Positions 43,301 to 52,300 of a stretch of 64,000 bases of DNA are shown one piece after another. This stretch comes from Escarpia spicata (Eukaryota; Annelida; Polychaeta; Sabellida; Siboglinidae), in assembly GCA_963995525.1 (NCBI GenBank), contig OZ023207.1, positions 687,501 to 751,500 of the forward strand, read 5' to 3'. How positions within the stretch are numbered: the stretch's first letter is position 1; the number at the start of each line of letters is the position of its first letter. The translations under genes were made by a program, and so were the position numbers. The notes under the pieces were generated by a model. That model did not search any database, was not told where the DNA came from, and saw nothing but the letters and a program-made list of their open reading frames with translations.

Positions 43301-46300
43301 TTATAATACAGCATGTATGTACACTCATATAATTCTAATACAGCATGTATGTACACTCATATAATTATAATACCGTATGTATGTACACTCATATAATTCT
43401 AATACAGCATGTATGTACACTCATATAATTATAATACAGCATGTATGTACACTCATATAATTATAATACAGCATGTATGTACACTCATATAATTATAATT
43501 CTGTATGTATGTACACTCATATAATTATAATACAGCATGTATGTACACTCGTATAATTATAATACAGCATGTGTGTACACTCATATAATTATAATACCGT
43601 ATGTATGTATACTCATATAATTATAATACAGCATGTATGTACACTCATATAATTATAATACAGCATGTATGTACACTCATATAATTATAATACAGCATGT
43701 GTGTACACTCATATAATTATAATACAGCATGTATGTACACTCATATAATTATAATACAGCATGTATGTACACTCATAATTATAATACAGCATGTATGTAC
43801 ACTCATATAATTATAATACAGCGTGTATGTACATTCATATAATTATAATACAGCATGTATGTACACTCATATAATTATAATACAGCATGTATGTACACTC
43901 ATATAATTATAATACAGCATGTATGTACACTCATAATTATAATACAGCATGTATGTACACTCATATAATTATAATACAGAGTGTATGTACATTCATATAA
44001 TTATAATACAGCATGTATGTACACTCATATAATTATAAGAGAGTCCTTTAGAATGCTTTTTGTGCGATCTGAAAATATTATGCTGAAATTCAGTGTGATA
44101 TTTAGTGATCTGCAGACCAAAACTACGTCGTCCGACTAAATTTAATTTACAAATGAAAAATATTATTGATTGTGTTTGGGGAGTAGATCCAAGAGAACAA
44201 TATTGTTGATTGTGTTTGGGATTGGATCCAAGAGAACAATGTTGTTAATTGTGTTTGGGATTGGATCCAAGAGAACAGTGTTGTTGATTGTGTTTCAGGA
44301 GTGGATCCAAGAGAACAATGTTGTTGATTGTGTTTCAGGAGTGGATCCAAGAGAACAATGTTGTTGATTGTGTTTGGGATTGGATCCAAGAGAACAGTGT
44401 TGTTGATTGTGTTTCAGGAGTGGATCCAAGAGAACAGTGTTGTTGATTGTGTTTCAGGAGTGGATCCAAAAGAACAATGTTGTTGATTGTGTTTGGGATT
44501 GGATCCAAGAGAACAATGTTGTTGATTGTGTTTGGGATTGGATCCAAGAGAACAGTGTTGTTGATTGTGTTTCAGGAGTGGATCCAAGAGAACAGTGTTG
44601 TTGATTGTGTTTCAGGAGTGGATCCAAGAGAACAATGTTGTTGATTGTGTTTGGGATTGGATCCAAGAGAACAATGTTGTTGATTGTGTTTCAGGAGTGG
44701 ATCCAAGAGAACAATGTTGTTGATTGTGTTTGGGATTGGATCCAAGAGAACAGTGTTGTTGATTGTGTTTCAGGAGTGGATCCAAGAGAACAATGTTGTT
44801 GATTGTGTTTCAGGAGTGGATCCAAGAGAACAATGTTGTTGATTGTGTTTGGGATTGGATCCAAGAGAACAATGTTGTTGATTGTGTTTGGGATTGGATC
44901 CAAGAGAACAATGTTGTTGATTGTGTTTCAGGAGTGGATCCAAGAGAACAATGTTGTTGATTGTGTTTGGGATTGGATCCAAGAGAACAGTGTTGTTGAT
45001 TGTGTTTCAGGAGTGGATCCAAGAGAATAGTGTTGTTGATTGTGTTTCAGGAGTGGATCCAAGAGAACAATGTTGTTGATTGTGTTTCAGGAGTGGATCC
45101 AAGAGAACAATGTTGTTGATTGTGTTTCAGGAGTGGATCCAAGAGAACAATGTTGTTGATTGTGTTTCAGGAGTGGATCCAAGAGAACAATGTTGTTGAT
45201 TGTGTTTGGGATTGGATCCAAGAGAACAGTGTTGTTGATTGTGTTTCAGGAGTGGATCCAAGAGAATAGTGTTGTTGATTGTGTTTCAGGAGTGGATCCA
45301 AGAGAACAATGTTGTTGATTGTGTTTCAGGAGTGGATCCAAGAGAACAATGTTGTTGATTGTGTTTCAGGAGTGGATCCAAGAGAACAATGTTGTTGATT
45401 GTGTTTCAGGAGTGGATCCAAGAGAACAATGTTGTTGATTGTGTTTCAGGAGTGGATCCAAGAGAACAATGTTGTTGATTGTGTTTCAGGAGTGGATCCA
45501 AGAGAACAATGTTGTTGATTGTGTTTCAGGAGTGGATCCAAGAGAACAATGTTGTTGATTGTGTTTCAGGAGTGGATCCAAGAGAACAATGTTGTTGATT
45601 GTGTTTCAGGAGTGGATCCAAGAGAACAATGTTGTTGATTGTGTTTCAGGAGTGGATCCAAGAGAACAATGTTGTTGATTGTGTTTCAGGAGTGGATCCA
45701 AGAGAACAATGTTGTTGATTGTGTTTCAGGAGTGGATCCAAGAGAACAATGTTGTTGATTGTGTTTCAGGAGTGGATCCAAGAGAACAATGTTGTTGATT
45801 GTGTTTCAGGAGTGGATCCAAGAGAACAATGTTGTTGATTGTGTTTCAGGAGTGGATCCAAGAGAACAATGTTGTTGATTGTGTTTGGGATTGGATCCAA
45901 GAGAACAGTGTTGTTGATTGTGTTTCAGGAGTGGATCCAAGAGAACAGTGTTGTTGATTGTGTTTCAGGAGTGGATCCAAGAGAACAATGTTGTTGATTG
46001 TGTTTCAGGAGTGGATCCAAGAGAACAATGTTGTTGATTGTGTTTCAGGAGTGGATCCAAGAGAACAATGTTGTTGATTGTGTTTCAGGAGTGGATCCAA
46101 GAGAACAATGTTGTTGATTGTGTTTCAGGAGTGGATCCAAGAGAACAATGTTGTTGATTGTGTTTCAGGAGTGGATCCAAGAGAACAATGTTGTTGATTG
46201 TGTTTCAGGAGTGGATCCAAGAGAACAATGTTGTTGATTGTGTTTCAGGAGTGGATCCAAGAGAACAATGTTGTTGATTGTGTTTCAGGAGTGGATCCAA

Positions 46301-49300
46301 GAGAACAATGTTGTTGATTGTGTTTCAGGAGTGGATCCAAGAGAACAATGTTGTTGATTGTGTTTCAGGAGTGGATCCAAGAGAACAATGTTGTTGATTG
46401 TGTTTCAGGAGTGGATCCAAGAGAACAATGTTGTTGATTGTGTTTCAGGAGTGGATCCAAGAGAACAATGTTGTTGATTGTGTTTCAGGAGTGGATCCAA
46501 GAGAACAATGTTGTTGATTGTGTTTCAGGAGTGGATCCAAGAGAACAATGTTGTTGATTGTGTTTCAGGAGTGGATCCAAGAGAACAATGTTGTTGATTG
46601 TGTTTCAGGAGTGGATCCAAGAGAACAATGTTGTTGATTGTGTTTCAGGAGTGGATCCAAGAGAACAATGTTGTTGATTGTGTTTCAGGAGTGGATCCAA
46701 GAGAACAATGTTGTTGATTGTGTTTCAGGAGTGGATCCAAGAGAACAATGTTGTTGATTGTGTTTCAGGAGTGGATCCAAGAGAACAATGTTGTTGATTG
46801 TGTTTCAGGAGTGGATCCAAGAGAACAATGTTGTTGATTGTGTTTCAGGAGTGGATCCAAGAGAACAATGTTGTTGATTGTGTTTCAGGAGTGGATCCAA
46901 GAGAACAATGTTGTTGATTGTGTTTCAGGAGTGGATCCAAGAGAACAATGTTGTTGATTGTGTTTCAGGAGTGGATCCAAGAGAACAATGTTGTTGATTG
47001 TGTTTCAGGAGTGGATCCAAGAGAACAATGTTGTTGATTGTGTTTCAGGAGTGGATCCAAGAGAACAATGTTGTTGATTGTGTTTCAGGAGTGGATCCAA
47101 GAGAACAATGTTGTTGATTGTGTTTGGGATTGGATCCAAGAGAACAGTGTTGTTGATTGTGTTTCAGGAGTGGATCCAAGAGAACAGTGTTGTTGATTGT
47201 GTTTCAGGAGTGGATCCAAGAGAACAATGTTGTTGATTGTGTTTCAGGAGTGGATCCAAGAGAACAATGTTGTTGATTGTGTTTCAGGAGTGGATCCAAG
47301 AGAACAATGTTGTTGATTGTGTTTCAGGAGTGGATCCAAGAGAACAATGTTGTTGATTGTGTTTCAGGAGTGGATCCAAGAGAACAATGTTGTTGATTGT
47401 GTTTCAGGAGTGGATCCAAGAGAACAATGTTGTTGATTGTGTTTCAGGAGTGGATCCAAGAGAACAATGTTGTTGATTGTGTTTCAGGAGTGGATCCAAG
47501 AGAACAATGTTGTTGATTGTGTTTCAGGAGTGGATCCAAGAGAACAATGTTGTTGATTGTGTTTCAGGAGTGGATCCAAGAGAACAATGTTGTTGATTGT
47601 GTTTCAGGAGTGGATCCAAGAGAACAATGTTGTTGATTGTGTTTCAGGAGTGGATCCAAGAGAACAATGTTGTTGATTGTGTTTCAGGAGTGGATCCAAG
47701 AGAACAATGTTGTTGATTGTGTTTCAGGAGTGGATCCAAGAGAACAATGTTGTTGATTGTGTTTCAGGAGTGGATCCAAGAGAACAATGTTGTTGATTGT
47801 GTTTCAGGAGTGGATCCAAGAGAACAATGTTGTTGATTGTGTTTCAGGAGTGGATCCAAGAGAACAATGTTGTTGATTGTGTTTCAGGAGTGGATCCAAG
47901 AGAACAATGTTGTTGATTGTGTTTCAGGAGTGGATCCAAGAGAACAATGTTGTTGATTGTGTTTCAGGAGTGGATCCAAGAGAACAATGTTGTTGATTGT
48001 GTTTCAGGAGTGGATCCAAGAGAACAACGTGCTGTCAATCGTGCTGCGAGACAGTCTTCACCAGCCTCAGTACGTTGAGAAACTGGAGAAGATCATTCGC
48101 TTCATGATCAAGGAGAAAGCTCTGTCCCTGCAAGACCTTGACTGTCTGTGGGAGGCGCAGGTATGAGCTGTGTGTGCGCGCACACCTTGACTCAGAGGCC
48201 CAAGTCATTTTTGCCATCTCTACCGAACTTTGCTAGCCTGTATACCTCAACATATCATTTATTTTATATGACTGTCGTTGTTGTTTAGACTCGGTGTCGT
48301 TGTTGTTTAGACTCAGTGATGGTGTTGTTTAGACTCAGTGATGGTGTTGTTTAGACTCAGTGATGGTGTTGTTTCGACTCAGTGTCGTTGTTGTTTAAAC
48401 TCAGTGATGGTGTTGTTTAGACTAAGTGACGGTGTTGTTTAGACTCAGTGGAGGTGTTGTTTCGACTCAGTGAAGGTGTTGTTTTGACTCGGTGGAGGTG
48501 TGGTTGCAGGCAGGCAAGCACGAGGCCATTGTGAAGAACCTGCATGACTTGCTGGCCAAGTTGGCATGGGACTTCTCACCTGAGCAGCTCGACCATCTGT
48601 TTGAATGCTTCCAGGTAAGTCAGGTGATTTCTAATATTTTTGAAAACAAAATACTGTAACTTTGTATCTTAGCTATATACGATGATACAACCCCTGTCTT
48701 TGATGCGACCCCTGTCCTTGATATGACCCGTGTTTGAGACGACCCCTGTGTTTGAGATGACCCCTGTGTTGACAGGGGAGCTGGGCTCACGCGACAAAGA
48801 AGCAGAGAGAGAAACTGTTGGAGCTGATCCGGCGCCTGGCAGAGGATGACAAGGAGGGAGTGATGGCCTACAAGGTGAGACGTGCGTCAGTCGACAAGTG
48901 TGTCAGTCGAGACGTGCGTGTCAGTCGAGAAGTGTGTCAGTCGAGACGTGCATGTCAGTCGAGAAGTGTGTCAGTCGAGACGTGCGTCAATCGAGAAGTG
49001 TGTGTCAGTCGAGAAGTGTGTTAGTCGAGACCTGCGTCAATCGAGAAGTGTGTGTCAGTCGAGAAGTGTGTCAGTCGAGACGTGCGTGTCAGTCGAGAAG
49101 TGTGTCAGTCGAGACGTGCGTCAATCGAGAAGGGTGTGTCAGTCGAGAAGTGTGTCAGTCGAGACGTGCATGTCAGTCGAAAAGTGTGTCAGTCGAGACG
49201 TGCGTCAATCGAGAAGTGTGTGTCAGTCGAGAAGTGTGTTAGTCGAGACCTGCGTCAATCGAGAAGTGTGTGTCAGTCGAGAAGTGTGTCAGTCGAGACG

Positions 49301-52300
49301 TGCGTGTCAGTCGAGAAGTGTGTCAGTCGAGACGTGCGTCAATCGAGAAGTGTGTGTCAGTCGAGAAGTGTGTCAGTTGAGACGTGCATGTCAGTCGAGA
49401 AGCGTGTGTCAGTCGAGAAGTGTGTCAGCCGAGACGTGCGTCAATCGAGAAGTGTGTGTCAGTCGAGAAGTGTGTTAGTCGAGACCTGCGTCAATCGAGA
49501 AGTGTGTGTCAGTCGAGAAGTGTGTCAGTCGAGACGTGCGTGTCAGTCGAGAAGTGTGTCAGCCGAGACGTGCGTCAATCGAGAAGTGTGTGTCAGTCGA
49601 GAAGTGTGTCAGTCGAGATGTGCGTCAATCGAGAAGTGTGTCAGTCGAGACGTGCGTCAACCGAGAAGTGTGTCAGTCGAGAAGTGTGTCCGTTGAGAAG
49701 TGTCCTGAGACTGTTCAATCCTTACAAGCCAGGGATGTGACTACGTACACTACCCCTGGGGTGTGGCTACGTACACTACCCCTGGGGTGCGGCTACGTAC
49801 ACAACCCCTGGGGTGCGGCTACGTACACTACCCCTGGGGTGCGGCTACGTACACAACCCCTGGGGTGCGGCTACGTACACTACCCCTGGGGTGCGGCTAC
49901 GTACACTACCCCTGGGGTGCGGCTACGTACACTACCCCTGGGGTGCGGCTACGTACACTACCCCAGGGGTGCGGCTACGTACACTACCCCTGGGGTGCGG
50001 CTACGTACACTACCCCTGGGGTGCGGCTACGTACACTACCCCTGGGGTGCGGCTACGTACACTACCCCTGGGGTGTGGCTACGTACACTACCCCTGGGGT
50101 GTGGCTACGTACACTACCCCTGGGGTGTGGCTACGTACACTACCCCTGGGGTGTGGCTACGTACACTACCCCTGGGGTGTGGCTACGTACACTACCCCTG
50201 GGGTGTGGCTACGTACACTACCCCTGGGGTGTGGCTACGTACACTACCCCTGGCAGATCTCCTACAAATTGTATGGAAGTTAGCCGAGTCAAACTCATAA
50301 TTGACTTAGCTGTACCAGCCGTGAGAACAGTGCAGACACCCGTCCGACTCGCGCCCCAATTCCTCTAATCCCAATATAATGACCCATTTGACCATCTGAC
50401 GAGCCGGTGAGTGGTCTTGTGTATGCAAGTCATTATCTGACGAGCCGGTGAGTGGTCTTGTGTATGCAAGTCATTATCTGACGAGCTGGTGAGTGGTCTT
50501 GTGTATGCAAGTCATTATCTGACGAGCTGGTGAGTGGTCTTGTGTATGCAAGTCATTATCTGACGAGCCGGTGAGTGGTCTTGTGAGCCGGTGAGTGGTC
50601 TTGTGTATGCAAGTCATTACGTCTACTGCCCAAACAGCCACGAAGACCACAGAAGACCACTGGAGATTGCGGTGAGCAATATTATTGGCTGAGTTTATCT
50701 TGAGAGTTTTGCAAGGTGATCTGCTGGGGGCACTGGGACTGATGTGATCTGTCGGGGGGGCACTGGGACTGATGTGATATGCTGGGGGCACTGGGACTGA
50801 TGAGATCTGCCGGGGGCACTGGGACTGATGAGATCTGCTGGGGGCACTGGGACTGATGTGATCTGCCGGGGGCACTGGGACTGATGAGATCTGCCGGGGG
50901 CACTGGGACTGATGTGATCTGCCGGGGGGGCACTGGGACTGATGTGATATGCTGGGGGCACTGGGACTGATGTGATCTGCCGGGGGCACTGGGACTGATG
51001 TGATCAACAGTGGCCTCTGGTGCATGAGGATGCTGTGTCCTGACACCGTGTCCTGTTTCCTGACACCGTGTTCTGAGACTGTGTCCTGACACTGTGTCCT
51101 GTTTCCTGACACCGTGTCCTGACACTGTGTCCTGAGACTGTCCTGTGTCCTGTCAGGTGCTGGGACTACTGTGGAACTTGGCCCACAGTGATGACGTGCC
51201 GACTGACATCATGGACCAGGCTCTGTCTGCCCAGATCAAGATCCTCGACTTCAGCTGCTCACAGGTGAGGCTCAGTCTCTTGAGTACAGGGGAAGGTAAG
51301 TTCTATAAAACAGGGGGATCAGTTGTTTAAGACAAGGGTGTTCAGTTCTATAAAACAGGGGATCAGTTTTCTAAAACAAGGGTGTTCAGTTCTATAAAAC
51401 AGGGGGTCAGTTTTCTAAAACAAGGGTGTTCAGTTCTATAAAACAGGGGATCAGTTTTCTAAAACAGGGGTGTTCAGTTCTATAAAACAGGGGATCAGTT
51501 TTCTAAAACAGGGGTGTTCAGTTCTATAAACCAAATGGGTCAGTTCTCTAAAACTAAGTTCTCTGTAATGGGGGGAGCACAGTTCTCTGTAATAGGGTGC
51601 ACAGTGACTGTCCATGATTCCTTGCCTTGTCTGGGTGAGTCCATCACCCAGGATCTGTACTAAGTGATTCTGTGCTATGATCTGTGCTTGATCTGTGAGT
51701 AATCTATGCATGATCCGTGATCTGTGCCTGATCCATGATCTGTGTGTGATCTGTGCACGATCCATGATATTTGCATGATCCATGATCTGTTGTGCATGAT
51801 CCATGATCGGTGTGTGATTTGTGCATGATCCATGATCTGTACTGTAGGACCGGGATGCACAGAAGATGCAGTGGATCAACCGGTTTGTGGAGGAGCTGCG
51901 GAATGACAAGTGGGTGCTGCCAGCCCTCAAGCAGATCAGAGACATCTGTCAGCTCTTTAATGAGGTATGGCAAATAAACACCTCCCTCACCAAGTCCTCC
52001 ACAGCAGGGGCTACTGAATGAAGGTGTCTAGAACAGTGCTGTGGAGGGGGCTGCTGGTAGGGGGCAGTGGAGGGGGCTGCTGGTAGGGGGTAGTGGTGGG
52101 GGATGTTGTTAGGGGGTAGTGGATGGAGCTGCATTTAGGGGTCAGTGGAGGGGCTGTATTTAGGGGGCAGTGGAAGGGCTGTATTTAGGGGGCAGTGGAG
52201 GTGGATGCTGGTAGAGGGCTGTGGAGGGGGCTGCTTGGAGGGGTGGTGGAGGGGGCTGATTGTAGGGGTAGTGGATGGGGCTGTTTTATAGGGGCAGTGG

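Noticed and set aside
44160..48007. CRISPR-like regular array
   Set aside because: Units are continuous with no variable spacers, in an animal intron.
48818..50368. Open frames of [12 protein letters not shown] and [13 protein letters not shown] types
   Set aside because: Repeat translations in intron 11; the first begins in exon 11 but reads through its donor.
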